From positions 992,001 through 1,056,000 of the forward strand of contig CAVUMX010000001.1 of assembly GCA_963742725.1 (NCBI GenBank): a stretch of DNA of 64,000 nt. Direction: 5' to 3'. Positions 52,363 to 62,224 of this stretch are shown here, piece after piece (the first letter of the stretch is position 1; each line of letters opens with the position of its first letter). The notes under the pieces were generated by a model, which did no database searches, had not been told where the DNA came from, and saw only the letters and a program-made list of their open reading frames with translations. Origin of the DNA: CAVVAL01 sp963742725. GTDB taxonomy: Bacteria > Actinomycetota > Actinomycetes > Mycobacteriales > Cryptosporangiaceae. A program made the position numbers and the translations under genes.

Positions 52363-52848
52363 ATGAACAGACGCATCACCGCCGCACTGGCGAGCGCCGT
52401 GCTGGTCGCCGGCCTGGCCGGCTGCGGCGGCTCCGAGAAGTCGGACGAGTCAGCAGCGCCCACCAAATCGAACTCGGCATCTCCGTCCGGGGCGCCGTCC
52501 CCGTCCGGGTCGCCGTCCGCCGGCACGCCGGGAGGCGAGTCTCCGTCGCCGGACGTCACCGGTCCGCCGCCGAAGCGCCCGCCCGGCCAACCACCGGCCA
52601 ACCGCCCGCCGCAGAAGCCGACCGACACGGTCGTTCCCGGCTGGGTCGTCGGCACGGTCACGGGCGCCAGCAGCGGCCCGTGCTACGGCATGGTCACCGA
52701 CGACGGCACCGAGTACGCGCTGTACTCGACCAAGGGCTACGCGGCCCGTCGTGGCGAGCGGATCCGCGTCCAGGTCGACGAGTTGAAGTTGAAGATCTAC
52801 TGCGGGCCGGGTCGGCACGCCGCGGTGCGGGCGTACGAGAAGGTCTGA
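52363..52848 (+). CDS. Lipoprotein with Pro/Ser-rich spacer
   Basis: A 161-residue lipoprotein. The signal peptide ends in the lipobox LAGCGG at about residue 21. A ~75-residue Ser/Pro-rich linker leads to a small C-terminal domain (WVVGTVTGASSGPCYGMVTDDG, IYCGPGRHAAVRAYEKV) with two cysteines that may pair. ATG 52363. It lies 117 bp after the immune inhibitor A gene but beyond its terminator. Function unknown. Confidence 0.8.
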   Translation: MNRRITAALASAVLVAGLAGCGGSEKSDESAAPTKSNSASPSGAPSPSGSPSAGTPGGESPSPDVTGPPPKRPPGQPPANRPPQKPTDTVVPGWVVGTVTGASSGPCYGMVTDDGTEYALYSTKGYAARRGERIRVQVDELKLKIYCGPGRHAAVRAYEKV

Positions 52849-52953
52849 GCACGGCGCCCGGCCCGCCCCGAACCGGACTGTTCGGAATGGGGTGCTGTTA
52901 CCGGGCGCGGGATACCCCGATATCCCCGACAGTTCGACCCCGTCACCCGCCTA

Positions 52954-55900
52954 TCAGGCGGGTGGCAGGGTGGCGACGAGCGCGGTGAGGCCGTCGGCGT
53001 CGAGCAGATCCGCCGGGCGGACGGTCAGGTTCTGGCGTACGTAGTGGAAGCCGGCCCGCACACTCGCGACCGGCACGCGCGCGAGGTCGGCCCAGGCCAG
53101 CCGGTACGCCGCGAGCTGGACGGCCGCCGCTTTCGCCGCCTCGCCGTCCGGTGGGGCGCCGGTCTTCCAGTCGATGACGTCCCAGCCGCCGCCGTCGGTG
53201 AACACGGCGTCCATGCGGCCCCGGACCACCAGCCCGTCCACGACCGTCGCGAACGGCACCTCCACCTGGACGGGTACCCGGTCGGCCCACACGCTGGCCA
53301 GGAACGCAGCCTGCAACGCCGCCAGGTCGGCGTCCAGGGCGGCACCGGCATCGGCCGCACCTGGCAGCTCGTCGAGGTCGAGGAGCCGCTGGGCGCCGAA
53401 CCGCTGTTCCAGCCACGCGTGGAACGCGGTACCCCGCCGGGCCAGCGGCGCCGGCGCGAACGGCAGCGGCCGGCGGATGCTGCGCGCCAGCTCGGCCGGA
53501 TCCCGGCGCAGCGACACGAGCTGGGACACGGACAGGTGGGACGGCAGTTCGACGTCGAGGACGTCCCGGCGGCGTGACCGCGACCGTTCGGCGAGCAGTA
53601 GTTCCGCCTCCTCGGCCCAGCCAGCTCCCGCTTCCTGCTCGGCGGCCGTGCGCATGCGCTCGCGGGTTTCGATGACCAGCGCGGCGGCGGCGCTCAGGAC
53701 GTCGCGGCGGTCGCCGAGCGGGTCCAGCGGCCATTCGGCCCGCCGGGCCTGGGCGGTGAGCGGGTTGGTGCCCGGCTCGGGCGGTGCCGTCCAGAGGTCG
53801 ACCGTGCCGCCGCCGGACTCGCAGTGCTCCCTGACCTCGTCCAGGAACATCGACGGGCCGCGCGGTTTCGTCGCCTGATCCCACCAGTACCCGGAGCACA
53901 GCAGCAGGTGGCGTGCCCTGGTCATGCCGACGTACGCCAGGCGCCGTTCCTCGGCCAACCCGCGGTCCTCGCAGGCCTCCTCGAAGTCGCGGCGGGCCTG
54001 CTCGACCTCGACCTGGTCGGTGGCCGTCCGCAGGTCGAGCACCGGCAGGTCTTCGGCGTCGCCGCGCAGCTCGAACGGGAGCGCGCCCATCGAACCGGCC
54101 CACGTGTCGGACGTCCCGCCCTTGACCGGGAAGACACCGGCCGTCAGCCCCGGCACCGCGACGACGTCCCACTCCAGGCCCTTGGCGGCGTGCACGGTGA
54201 GGATCTGCACGGCACCGGTCTGCACCTCGACCTGGCCCGGGTTGAGGCCCCGTTCCCGGTCCTCGGCGGCCTTCAGGTACGCCAGGAAGGCGCTCAACGT
54301 CGCGGTCTCGGCCGTCTCCGCGTACTCGGCGGCCACGTCGGAGAACGCGTCCAGGTGGCCGCGCGCGAGGGCCTGGTCGGCGGGACGGCGGGTCGCCACC
54401 TCGACGTCGAGGCTGAGGGTCCGTTCGACGTCGGCGACGAGGTCCGGCAGCGGTTGGGCGGCACGGCCCCGGAGTGCCCGGAGTTCGTCACGGAGGGCGC
54501 ACAACCGCGCGTACCCGGCCGGCGAGAAGCCGTTGGGCGGGCCCAGGTCGTCGAGCGCCTCGACGATGCTGCGCTCGTCCACCTCGTCGGACGGCGCGGC
54601 GGGGACCTCGGCACCGGCGGGGACCTCGGCACCGGCGCGCGCGGTCGCGTAGGCCACCGCTTCGCGGCGCTGGGCGGCGATGCCGGCCGCGCGGGCGCCC
54701 AGCGCGGCCAGATCGCGCGGGCCCAGCCGCCAGCGGGCGCCGCTGAGCAGCCGGATCAGGGCGTCGCCCGCCGTCGGGTCGCTGAGCACGCGCAGGGTCG
54801 CGACGACGTCCCGGACCTCGGGCGTGTCCAGCAGCCCGCCGAGCCCCACGACCTCGACCGGCAGCCCGGCCGCACGCAGCGCGGTGGCGAGCTGGTCGAA
54901 CTGGCTCCGCTTGCGCGCCAGGACGGCCGCGGTGATCGGCTCCTCCGCCGCCGCCCACGCCTCGGCGACGCGCGCCGCCGCCCACTCGGCCTCGTCGTCG
55001 GACGTCAGGTGCAGCGCGCACCGGATCGTGCCCGCCCCGACGCCACCCGGCCCGGGCTGGAGTTCGGGGACGCTCACCGCCTCGCCCGACGCGCGCAGCG
55101 GCGCCGACACGACGTTCGCCAGGTCCAGGATGGACTCGTCGTTGCGCCAGCTCACGGTCAGCTCGCGGACGTGGGACGCACGGCCGCCCCGGCGCGGGAA
55201 GTGGCGAGGGAACCGCACCAGGTTCCCCGCCGACGCGCCCCGCCAGCCGTAGATCGACTGGCACGGGTCGCCCACGGCCGTCACGGGATGGCCGCCGCCG
55301 AACAGGGACCGGAGCAGCGTCAGCTGGGCGTGGCTCGTGTCCTGGTACTCGTCCAGCAGCACCACCCGGTACCGCGCCCGCTCCAGGTACCCGACCTCGG
55401 GATGGTCCCTGGCCACGACCGCCGCGCGGGACATCTGGTCGCCGAAGTCCATGGCCTCGACCGCACGCTTGCGTTCGACGTACCGGTCGACCAGCGGCAG
55501 CAACTGCGCGCGCGCCCGCTGGACAGCGAGCACCTTGGCGACCTCCGCCGACGTCACGCCGCGGAACCGCTGCTTCGGCGCGGGGGGCAGTGCCTCGACG
55601 CCCGCCACGAACGCGTCCGTCCAGGCGGACAGCTCGTCCGGGGAGCGCAGGTGCTCGGCGAGTTGCCCGGCCAGATCCAGCACCGCGCCGGTGACCGTCG
55701 GCGGGGCCTTGTCGACGTGGTCCATGTCGCCGTCGTAGGACCGGACGACCGCGTCCGCGAGCTGCCAGGTCACCGCCTCGGTCAGCAGCCTGGTCGACGG
55801 CTCGAAGCCCGACCTCAGACCGTGCTCGGACACGATCCGCGAGGCGTAGGAGTTGTACGTCGACACCGTCGGCTCGCCGACCAGCTCGTCGCCCTCGGCC

Positions 55901-56226
55901 GCGGAGTCGGTCGCGGCGTCCGCCAGGATTCCCCGGTACCGCAGCTGCGACAGCCTGCCCCGGATGCGGGCCGACAGCTCGGCCGCCGCCTTCCTGGTGA
56001 ACGTCAGGCCCAGGATCTCCTCCGGCCGCACGTGCCCGTTCGCGACCAGCCACACGACCCGCGCCGACATGGTCTCGGTCTTCCCCGACCCGGCACCCGC
56101 GACGACCAGCATCGGCTCCATCGGCGCCGTGATGATCTTCGCCTGCTGCGGCGTGGGGCTCGGCAGCCCCAACAGCCCGGCCAGCTCCTCGGCGGAGAAC
56201 ATAACTCTGCTTACTGATTCGCTCAT
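52954..56226 (-). CDS. adnB: AdnB, helicase-nuclease subunit
   Basis: A 1090-residue UvrD-type motor fused to a RecB-like nuclease. Motif I is VAGAGSGKTETM, motif II LLDEYQDTSHAQ and motif VI GMTRARHLLL. The nuclease motif FTDGGGWDVIDWKTG lies in the last ~130 residues. No iron-sulfur cysteines surround it. AdnB is the lead motor of mycobacterial AdnAB, which resects DNA ends for recombination. ATG 56226 overlaps the stop of adnA (ATGA). Close in length to the M. tuberculosis protein. Confidence 0.93.
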   Translation of the reverse strand: MSESVSRVMFSAEELAGLLGLPSPTPQQAKIITAPMEPMLVVAGAGSGKTETMSARVVWLVANGHVRPEEILGLTFTRKAAAELSARIRGRLSQLRYRGILADAATDSAAEGDELVGEPTVSTYNSYASRIVSEHGLRSGFEPSTRLLTEAVTWQLADAVVRSYDGDMDHVDKAPPTVTGAVLDLAGQLAEHLRSPDELSAWTDAFVAGVEALPPAPKQRFRGVTSAEVAKVLAVQRARAQLLPLVDRYVERKRAVEAMDFGDQMSRAAVVARDHPEVGYLERARYRVVLLDEYQDTSHAQLTLLRSLFGGGHPVTAVGDPCQSIYGWRGASAGNLVRFPRHFPRRGGRASHVRELTVSWRNDESILDLANVVSAPLRASGEAVSVPELQPGPGGVGAGTIRCALHLTSDDEAEWAAARVAEAWAAAEEPITAAVLARKRSQFDQLATALRAAGLPVEVVGLGGLLDTPEVRDVVATLRVLSDPTAGDALIRLLSGARWRLGPRDLAALGARAAGIAAQRREAVAYATARAGAEVPAGAEVPAAPSDEVDERSIVEALDDLGPPNGFSPAGYARLCALRDELRALRGRAAQPLPDLVADVERTLSLDVEVATRRPADQALARGHLDAFSDVAAEYAETAETATLSAFLAYLKAAEDRERGLNPGQVEVQTGAVQILTVHAAKGLEWDVVAVPGLTAGVFPVKGGTSDTWAGSMGALPFELRGDAEDLPVLDLRTATDQVEVEQARRDFEEACEDRGLAEERRLAYVGMTRARHLLLCSGYWWDQATKPRGPSMFLDEVREHCESGGGTVDLWTAPPEPGTNPLTAQARRAEWPLDPLGDRRDVLSAAAALVIETRERMRTAAEQEAGAGWAEEAELLLAERSRSRRRDVLDVELPSHLSVSQLVSLRRDPAELARSIRRPLPFAPAPLARRGTAFHAWLEQRFGAQRLLDLDELPGAADAGAALDADLAALQAAFLASVWADRVPVQVEVPFATVVDGLVVRGRMDAVFTDGGGWDVIDWKTGAPPDGEAAKAAAVQLAAYRLAWADLARVPVASVRAGFHYVRQNLTVRPADLLDADGLTALVATLPPA

Positions 56227-59200
56227 TGGGTCACCTGGCGGGACTGGATGGGGCAGCTCGTGCGCACCGGGCAGACACGGCAGTGCTGGTGCTCGACCGC
56301 CGCGAACTCCGAACCCGCCATGCCCTCGGCCGTGTCGAGGACGAGCCGTTCCGCCCAGGCCGGGTCGTCGCTCGCCGCCAGCGACGGCTGGAGCTGTTCC
56401 TTGTGCTTCTTCGCCGACGTGCCGAGCTGGACGAGGGACGCACCACCGGGCTCGGTGCCATCGTCAGGGAACCCGCCGCGCTCGACGGCGAGCTGGTAGA
56501 CGCCGAGCTGCGGATGTTCGCCCAGCTCGGCATCCTTCGGCGCGGTGCCGCCGGTCTTGAGGTCGACGACGACGAGCTTCCCGTCCGGGTCGGCTTCGAG
56601 CCGGTCGACGCGCCCGCGCAGCAACGCCCGCCCGATCTTGACCTCGAACTCGCGCTCGACCGCGACGAGCCGCCGCGGGTTGGCCTTGAGCCATTCGGCC
56701 AGCTTCCGGACCATGTCCAGCGCGCGGTCGTGTTGCTTGGCCGCGTACCAGGCGTTGTCGAGGTCGAGCGTGGCCCAGCCGGCGTCCAGCTCGGCGGTGA
56801 GCCGGGCCAGGTCGGGCTCGGTGACGGTGGCCGCCACGTCGTGGACGAGCGTCCCGATGCCCTGGTTGACGCTCGGCGATCCGGCGCCGCCGGCCCCCTC
56901 CAGCATCCAGCGCAGCGCGCACCGGCTGAACTGCTCCACCTTGGACGGCGAGACCTTGACGTCCGCGCCCGGCGCCCGCAGCGGACCGTCGTCGGACAGC
57001 GGCAGCAGTCCCCACCAGTGCAGCGGGTCCGCGCCGGGCACGCGCGCCTCCGCCAGCTCGGCCAGCTGGAACGCGGCGGCTCGGCGGCGAGGCTCCGGCG
57101 CGCTCCCGTCGAGCAGGACCCCGCGCAGCTCGGCGACCAGACCGGCGAGCGTCAACGTGCGCGGGACGGCCGTGAGCGGACGCGGCTCGGTGTCGTCGCG
57201 CGGATCCAGCTCGTCGAGGAACCGGGACGGCTGGTCGCCGTCGTCGCCCTCGACGGCCGTCACCACGAGCTGGCGGCGGGCGCGCGTCACGGCGACGTAG
57301 AACAGGCGGCGTTCCTCGTCCAGGAGCTGGCTGAGTTGCGCGGCACGGGCCAGTTCGCGGTCGGCGGCGAGGTCTACCAGGTCTTCGGAGCCGAGCACGC
57401 TCCCGCGCAGCCGCAGGTCCGGCCAGAGGCCCTCCTGGACGCCGGCCACGACGACCACGTCCCATTCGAGGCCCTTGGCGGCGTGCGCCGTGAGGATGCG
57501 GACGGCCTCGCCGTGTTCAGCGGCGGGCGCGAGGCTGTCGGCGGCGATCTGCTGGCCGTGGATATGGTCGAGATAGATCTCCGGGCCGGCGCCGGGCAGC
57601 CGGTCCACGAACCTGGCCGCGGACTCGAAGAACGCCACGACCGCGTCGAGGTCCCGGTCGGCGGCGGCGCCGCGCACGCCCCCGTCGGCGCTGGCCTGCT
57701 GCCACATCTCGGCGAGACCGGACCGGGTCCAGACCGCCCACAGCACGTTCTCGACGGTCGAGCCCTCGTCCGCGGCGGCTTCCCTGGCCGCCGCGATGAG
57801 CCTCGCGATCCGCATCGCCGGCAACGCCCAGCGCTCCTCGGCACCGGCCAGCTCGGCCGGGTCCTGCAGCGCCTCGACCAGCAGCGCTCCGGACCCGCGC
57901 AGGTCGCCGGCGGCCGCGCCGAGCCGCCGCAGCTCCTGGCGCAGCCTTCGCAGGCCGAGCGTGTCGGCGCCGCCGAGCGGGGACGTGAGCAGTGCGACGG
58001 CCGCGTCCTCGTCGAGCGACTCCGGGCGCAGCGCGACGTCCAGGACCAGCAGCAGCGGCGCCACACCCGGCTGTTCGACCAGCGGCAGCTCCTCGCCCGC
58101 GACGCCCACCGGTACACCGGCGTGGACCATCGCCCGCCGCAACGTGCTGAGCTGCTGCGACGTCGACCGGACCACCACCGCCATCGCCGACCACGGCACG
58201 CCGTGCAGCAGGTGCGCCTCACGGAGCCGATGGGCGACGTACGCGGCCTCCTGGCTCGGCGACGCCAGCGCGTGCACCTCGACCGCGCCCGGCTCGGCGC
58301 CGTCCACCGGCCTCAGGACGCGGTGCCGGTTCGGGCCGCGGAGCCGGCGCGTGACCCGCCGCGACGCCGCCAGCAGCTCCGGACCGCACCGGCGGCTCAC
58401 CGCGAGCGCCACCGACGGCGCCGGATCCCTGGTCATCGTCGGGAACCGGTCCGGGAAGCGGCGGATGCACTCCACATCGGACCCGCGGAACGCGTAGATC
58501 GACTGGTCCGGGTCGCCGACCACGACCAGGAACCGGCCGCCACCGCACAGGAGCTGCAACAGCTCCTCCTGGGCCGGATCGGTGTCCTGGTACTCGTCGA
58601 CGAACACGTGCGCGCACCGGTCGCGCTCGATGGCGAGTAAACGCGCGTCCCGCTTGAGCTGGGAGACCGTGGCCCGGATCAGCTCGGCAGGGTCGTAGGC
58701 GACACCGCCGGCGCTGCTCGCGTCGCGCAGCTCGGTGACGTCCGCGTACTGCTCCATGAACCGCGCGGCGGCCCGCCAGTCGTCGCGCCCGTGGTGCCAG
58801 CCCCACACGTCGAGCTGGACCGGGTCGACGCCCCGCTCGTAGGCCCGCAGCAGCAGATCCCGCAGCTCGGCGGCGAATCCCCTGGTGCGCAGCGCCGGCA
58901 TCAGCTCGTCCGGCCAGCCCACGCCGTGGCCGTCGGCGTCGCCCGCGAGCAGTTCGCGGATCAGGTGGTCCTGTTCGGGGCCGGACAGCAGCCGGGGCGC
59001 CGGCTCGCCGTGGTCGGCCGCGATCCGCCGAAGGATGCCGAACGCGTACGAGTGGAACGTGCGGGCCAGCGGCTCGGCGGTCGTCCGGCCCAGCCGGCCG
59101 GTGATCCGTTCCCGCAACTCGGCGGCCGCCTTGCGGCCGAACGTCAGCACCAGGATCCGCTCGGGGTCGGCGCCCGCCTCGATCCGGCCGACCACGGCCT

Positions 59201-59351
59201 CGACCAGCGTCGTCGTCTTACCGGTGCCGGGGCCCGCCAGAACCAGCAGCGGACCGGCGCTGTGATCGACCACCGCGCGCTGAGCCTCGTCGAGCGCGGG
59301 CGCGGCAACGGGCGGCGCGACCCTGCGCACCAGCCGGTACCGAGAACTCAC
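56223..59351 (-). CDS. adnA: AdnA, helicase-nuclease subunit with Fe-S nuclease
   Basis: A 1042-residue partner of AdnB. Motif I LAGPGTGKTTTL, motif II VFVDEYQDTDPAQEE, motif III GDPDQSIYAFRGS, motif VI AVTRARRQLVV. C-terminal RecB-type nuclease KLVVVDLKTGG. It is framed by cysteines: one in FSRCALRW and three in the tail HCRVCPVRTSCP, the Cys pattern of AddB-type Fe-S nucleases. GTG 59351 is chosen: earlier in-frame residues are anomalous and Arg/Pro-rich. It is first in the operon, coupled to adnB. Confidence 0.93.
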   Translation of the reverse strand: MSSRYRLVRRVAPPVAAPALDEAQRAVVDHSAGPLLVLAGPGTGKTTTLVEAVVGRIEAGADPERILVLTFGRKAAAELRERITGRLGRTTAEPLARTFHSYAFGILRRIAADHGEPAPRLLSGPEQDHLIRELLAGDADGHGVGWPDELMPALRTRGFAAELRDLLLRAYERGVDPVQLDVWGWHHGRDDWRAAARFMEQYADVTELRDASSAGGVAYDPAELIRATVSQLKRDARLLAIERDRCAHVFVDEYQDTDPAQEELLQLLCGGGRFLVVVGDPDQSIYAFRGSDVECIRRFPDRFPTMTRDPAPSVALAVSRRCGPELLAASRRVTRRLRGPNRHRVLRPVDGAEPGAVEVHALASPSQEAAYVAHRLREAHLLHGVPWSAMAVVVRSTSQQLSTLRRAMVHAGVPVGVAGEELPLVEQPGVAPLLLVLDVALRPESLDEDAAVALLTSPLGGADTLGLRRLRQELRRLGAAAGDLRGSGALLVEALQDPAELAGAEERWALPAMRIARLIAAAREAAADEGSTVENVLWAVWTRSGLAEMWQQASADGGVRGAAADRDLDAVVAFFESAARFVDRLPGAGPEIYLDHIHGQQIAADSLAPAAEHGEAVRILTAHAAKGLEWDVVVVAGVQEGLWPDLRLRGSVLGSEDLVDLAADRELARAAQLSQLLDEERRLFYVAVTRARRQLVVTAVEGDDGDQPSRFLDELDPRDDTEPRPLTAVPRTLTLAGLVAELRGVLLDGSAPEPRRRAAAFQLAELAEARVPGADPLHWWGLLPLSDDGPLRAPGADVKVSPSKVEQFSRCALRWMLEGAGGAGSPSVNQGIGTLVHDVAATVTEPDLARLTAELDAGWATLDLDNAWYAAKQHDRALDMVRKLAEWLKANPRRLVAVEREFEVKIGRALLRGRVDRLEADPDGKLVVVDLKTGGTAPKDAELGEHPQLGVYQLAVERGGFPDDGTEPGGASLVQLGTSAKKHKEQLQPSLAASDDPAWAERLVLDTAEGMAGSEFAAVEHQHCRVCPVRTSCPIQSRQVTQ

Positions 59352-59392
59352 GGCACCATGAGACCACGCCCCGCTGACAACTCGGGGACGGT

Positions 59393-60481
59393 CTACCAGC
59401 TGTCGAGCGCGGCGGCGGTGGCTTTGGCGGCGGAACCGGCGTTCACCAGGTAGTCGTCCGCGAGGCCTTCCTGCTGCGCGCGCGCCTTGGCGACGAGGTC
59501 GGTGGCCGCGGTCCAGTCGGCGATCTCGTGCGCGTCGGCGGTGACCATGCGCGGGTCCTGGTTGAACACCATGGTCTGCGCGATGTCGCGCGCGGCCGGG
59601 TTGATCGCGACGGACACGATCGGACGGCCCGCGCCCGCGGCCTCGATCATCGTGGTCGACGCCCACGAGACGACGGCTCCGGACCAGCCGAGATCGTCGT
59701 AGAACGTGGTGCCCTGAGTCGTCGCGACGCGGGTCGCCGGACCGATCGGCAGTTCGGCGGAACGGTCCCGCTCCTGCGGGTGCAACCGCACCTTGATCGC
59801 CCCGTCCGGCGCGGACGCGACCAGGCCTTCCAGCCACGCGTACCAGAGCGCCGCCGTGGGCTCCCCGCCGATGAACGGCAGCCAGGGCGGCTGGCTGCAC
59901 ACCAGGATCCGTCCCTCGTGCGGAGCCGGCAGCGCGCCGAGACCGTCGGCACGCGGGTTGCCGACGTCGACGACGTTCCTGGCGCCCTGCTTCGCGTACA
60001 CCTCGTCCCAGCCGTGGCCCCAGCTCAGCACCAGGTCCGGCTTGGACGCGGCCATCACACCGTGCACGCCGAGCATGAGCCCGGTGCCGCGCAGCACCGA
60101 GTCGACCAGGGGGACGACGCCGCCCAGCAGGCTCCGCTGGCTCAGCTTCGCCGGGCTGACGGCGCCGTCGGGCAGGAGCGCGATCCGCAGGCCGGCGCCG
60201 CGCGCGACCGTGATCGCGCGGCGGTACACGAGGCCGACGTCCTGCGGCGCGACGACGATGCCGGTCGGGTTGGCACGCGCCCACGCGCGGACGGTCGACG
60301 ACACCGCACGCAGACGGCCGGGCGTCGCGGGCGCGATGTGCGCGTCGCCGTCACCCTCGTCCAGGCCGACGACCGAGCCGTCCCACAGGTTGAGCAGCGC
60401 GGCCGGCTGCTCCAGGTGTGCGCCGACCGCCCGTGCGGCCTCCAGCTGCGGGCCGGCACCAACCAGGAACAACACCGTCAT
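59393..60481 (-). CDS. Glycosyltransferase-like (GT-B/polysialyltransferase-like) protein
   Basis: A 362-residue cytoplasmic protein with two Rossmann-like halves. Features are VLSWGHGWDEVYAKQGA at mid-protein and SWASTTMIEAAGAGRPIVSVA near the C-terminus, which resembles the nucleotide-sugar or CDP binding site of GT-B and capsule/teichoic-type transferases. ATG 60481 overlaps the TGA of the membrane polymerase upstream (ATGA). Together with that gene and the Wzz-like gene it forms a surface-polysaccharide group. Sugar unknown. Confidence 0.65.
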   Translation of the reverse strand: MTVLFLVGAGPQLEAARAVGAHLEQPAALLNLWDGSVVGLDEGDGDAHIAPATPGRLRAVSSTVRAWARANPTGIVVAPQDVGLVYRRAITVARGAGLRIALLPDGAVSPAKLSQRSLLGGVVPLVDSVLRGTGLMLGVHGVMAASKPDLVLSWGHGWDEVYAKQGARNVVDVGNPRADGLGALPAPHEGRILVCSQPPWLPFIGGEPTAALWYAWLEGLVASAPDGAIKVRLHPQERDRSAELPIGPATRVATTQGTTFYDDLGWSGAVVSWASTTMIEAAGAGRPIVSVAINPAARDIAQTMVFNQDPRMVTADAHEIADWTAATDLVAKARAQQEGLADDYLVNAGSAAKATAAALDSW

Positions 60482-62124
60482 CGGATCGCCGCCTCGGTCT
60501 CGACCTGGGCCGGGGCACTGGTCGTCTCGGTCGTGGGCGCCGGCGCCGGTGGCGCCACGTCGCGGCCGCGTATCCAGTCCCAGCCGTCGCGCAGCCATTG
60601 CCGGATCGTGTACCGGCTGGCCACCGCTGGTGCGGCGAACGCCAGCCCCATCACGGCCCAGACGACGATCGCGAAGTGTCCGTTGCGGAGGTTGGGGTTG
60701 ACCATCTCCAGCACCGTGGCCACCGCGGGCACCGAGAGCAGCCACCACAGGTCCCAGCGGCGCCAGCCGAACACGACGGGCAGCGCGTACAGCAGGACGA
60801 TGCCGAGGATGCCCGCGTCCACCAGCAGCCAGGTGAGGCCGTTGTGCGGATCGACGGCGACGACCTGCTGCACCTGGCCGAGTGCCGCGTCGCTCTTGGC
60901 CCAGCCCCAGCCGTTCCAGCCCGAGCCGACGAAGGGGCTGCGCTCCCACAGCTCCAGCGCCGCGCGGATCAGCGAGCCGCGGGTCGACAGCGAGTCGCCG
61001 CCGAGGTCGACGCCCGTCTCCGGGTCGATGATGGAGCCACCCGGGCCGGTGGATTCGACGTCGACGTACCGCTCGATGAAGCCGGGCAGCAGCGTGCTGA
61101 ACCGCGGGTTCAGCTTGTACAGCAGCGTGAGGCTGGTCAGCCCGAGGACGGTGCCGAAGACCGCGCTCGCCGGGACGGCCAGCAGCGGGCCGCGGCGTGG
61201 CCACAGCCTGCGCAGCACCTCCAGCACGACCCGGCTCTCGACCAGGATCAACGCGACGACCATCGCGATCCGGACCTCGGTGTAGGCGAGCCCGAGGAAC
61301 AGCAGCAGCGTGAGAGCGACCGTCCACCGCAGCCGCCAGCCGAGCCGGCCGGCCAGGAACGTGACGGCGGCGAGGCACGTGCAGAACAGGTTGGCCAGGA
61401 TGTTGTTGCCCCAGCCGGGCACCGCCGGACGGCCGTCGGTGACGAGCGGGTAGCCGGCGATCGAGTAGTTCAGCTCACCGCCCGCGAGCACCAGCAGGAC
61501 GACCTCGATCGCGGCGATCAGCGCGCCGCACAGCACGACCGTGCGGGCGAGGTCCCGGACGGCGTCGTCCCAGCCCCGCGTGCGCGCCCACCAGCTCACC
61601 AGCACCACGGCGGCGACGCCGCGCAGCGGCATGACCGCGCCCTGGACCAGCGCCGGCACCGACTGGCCCACACCCGCGACGAGCCCGACGACGACGGGGT
61701 ACGCGGCCAGGACGAGCAGCGCCCCGAGCCAGGCACGCGCCAGCCTGCTCGCCGGCAACGGCGGACGGAGGATCACCAGCGCGGCCAGCAGCACGACGTC
61801 GGCGAGGAACACCAGGTCGCGCGGGCGCAGGGCGTAGTCCGTGCTCGCGAAGATGAAGACCTGCGGCAGCAGGTTGTCGGCCGGCGAGGGCGCGACGAGA
61901 TAGGCGACGAGGACCAGGACCAGCAGGTTCCCTCTGGTCGCCCACCAGATCACGCTGAGCAGGCCCAGATACGGCACCAGGCACAGCGCGGCGATCAGGC
62001 TGCCGTTCATCACCTGGACCCCCGCCAGGGCGCCCAGGGCAGCGCCGAGCGCCGTCAGCAGCGCGATGGTGAGGATGCGGTTCTGGCCGTCCCGGCCAGC
62101 CCGGGCGGACGCAGGTGCAGACAT
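60478..62124 (-). CDS. O-antigen ligase/Wzy-like membrane polymerase
   Basis: A 548-residue protein with about twelve membrane helices. A long outer loop (about residues 350-440) carries STRGSLIRAALELWERSPFV followed by GSGWNGWG and DPHNGLTWLLVDAG, the Wzy_C/O-antigen ligase signature, with the His of the active site in PHN. Such enzymes join or polymerise lipid-linked glycans outside the membrane. I choose ATG 62124, but an ATG at 62175 is also in frame and neither has a clear ribosome site. Coupled to the downstream glycosyltransferase-like gene. Confidence 0.85.
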   Translation of the reverse strand: MSAPASARAGRDGQNRILTIALLTALGAALGALAGVQVMNGSLIAALCLVPYLGLLSVIWWATRGNLLVLVLVAYLVAPSPADNLLPQVFIFASTDYALRPRDLVFLADVVLLAALVILRPPLPASRLARAWLGALLVLAAYPVVVGLVAGVGQSVPALVQGAVMPLRGVAAVVLVSWWARTRGWDDAVRDLARTVVLCGALIAAIEVVLLVLAGGELNYSIAGYPLVTDGRPAVPGWGNNILANLFCTCLAAVTFLAGRLGWRLRWTVALTLLLFLGLAYTEVRIAMVVALILVESRVVLEVLRRLWPRRGPLLAVPASAVFGTVLGLTSLTLLYKLNPRFSTLLPGFIERYVDVESTGPGGSIIDPETGVDLGGDSLSTRGSLIRAALELWERSPFVGSGWNGWGWAKSDAALGQVQQVVAVDPHNGLTWLLVDAGILGIVLLYALPVVFGWRRWDLWWLLSVPAVATVLEMVNPNLRNGHFAIVVWAVMGLAFAAPAVASRYTIRQWLRDGWDWIRGRDVAPPAPAPTTETTSAPAQVETEAAIR

Positions 62125-62211
62125 CGGTCGTTCTAGCCTCAGGTCGGTGACGAGGACAGGATCGCGGCGGTACATGAGGGGGCTGTCCAGGGCACCGCAA
62201 CCCTAACAGGC

Positions 62212-62217
62212 TAGTGT
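62212..62217 (+). promoter_or_regulatory. -10 box of a leaderless promoter
   Basis: TAGTGT, seven bases, then ATG 62225. Confidence 0.5.
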
Positions 62218-62224
62218 TTGCGCC

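Noticed and set aside
53824..58640. Long antisense frames over adnA and adnB
   Set aside because: They reach ~800 codons but have biased Arg/Ala/Asp composition and no domain. The sense strand carries complete helicase motifs.
59354..60284. Longer AdnA starting as far up as 60284
   Set aside because: This stretch is the shadow of the glycosyltransferase-like gene. Protein-like sequence begins at GTG 59351.
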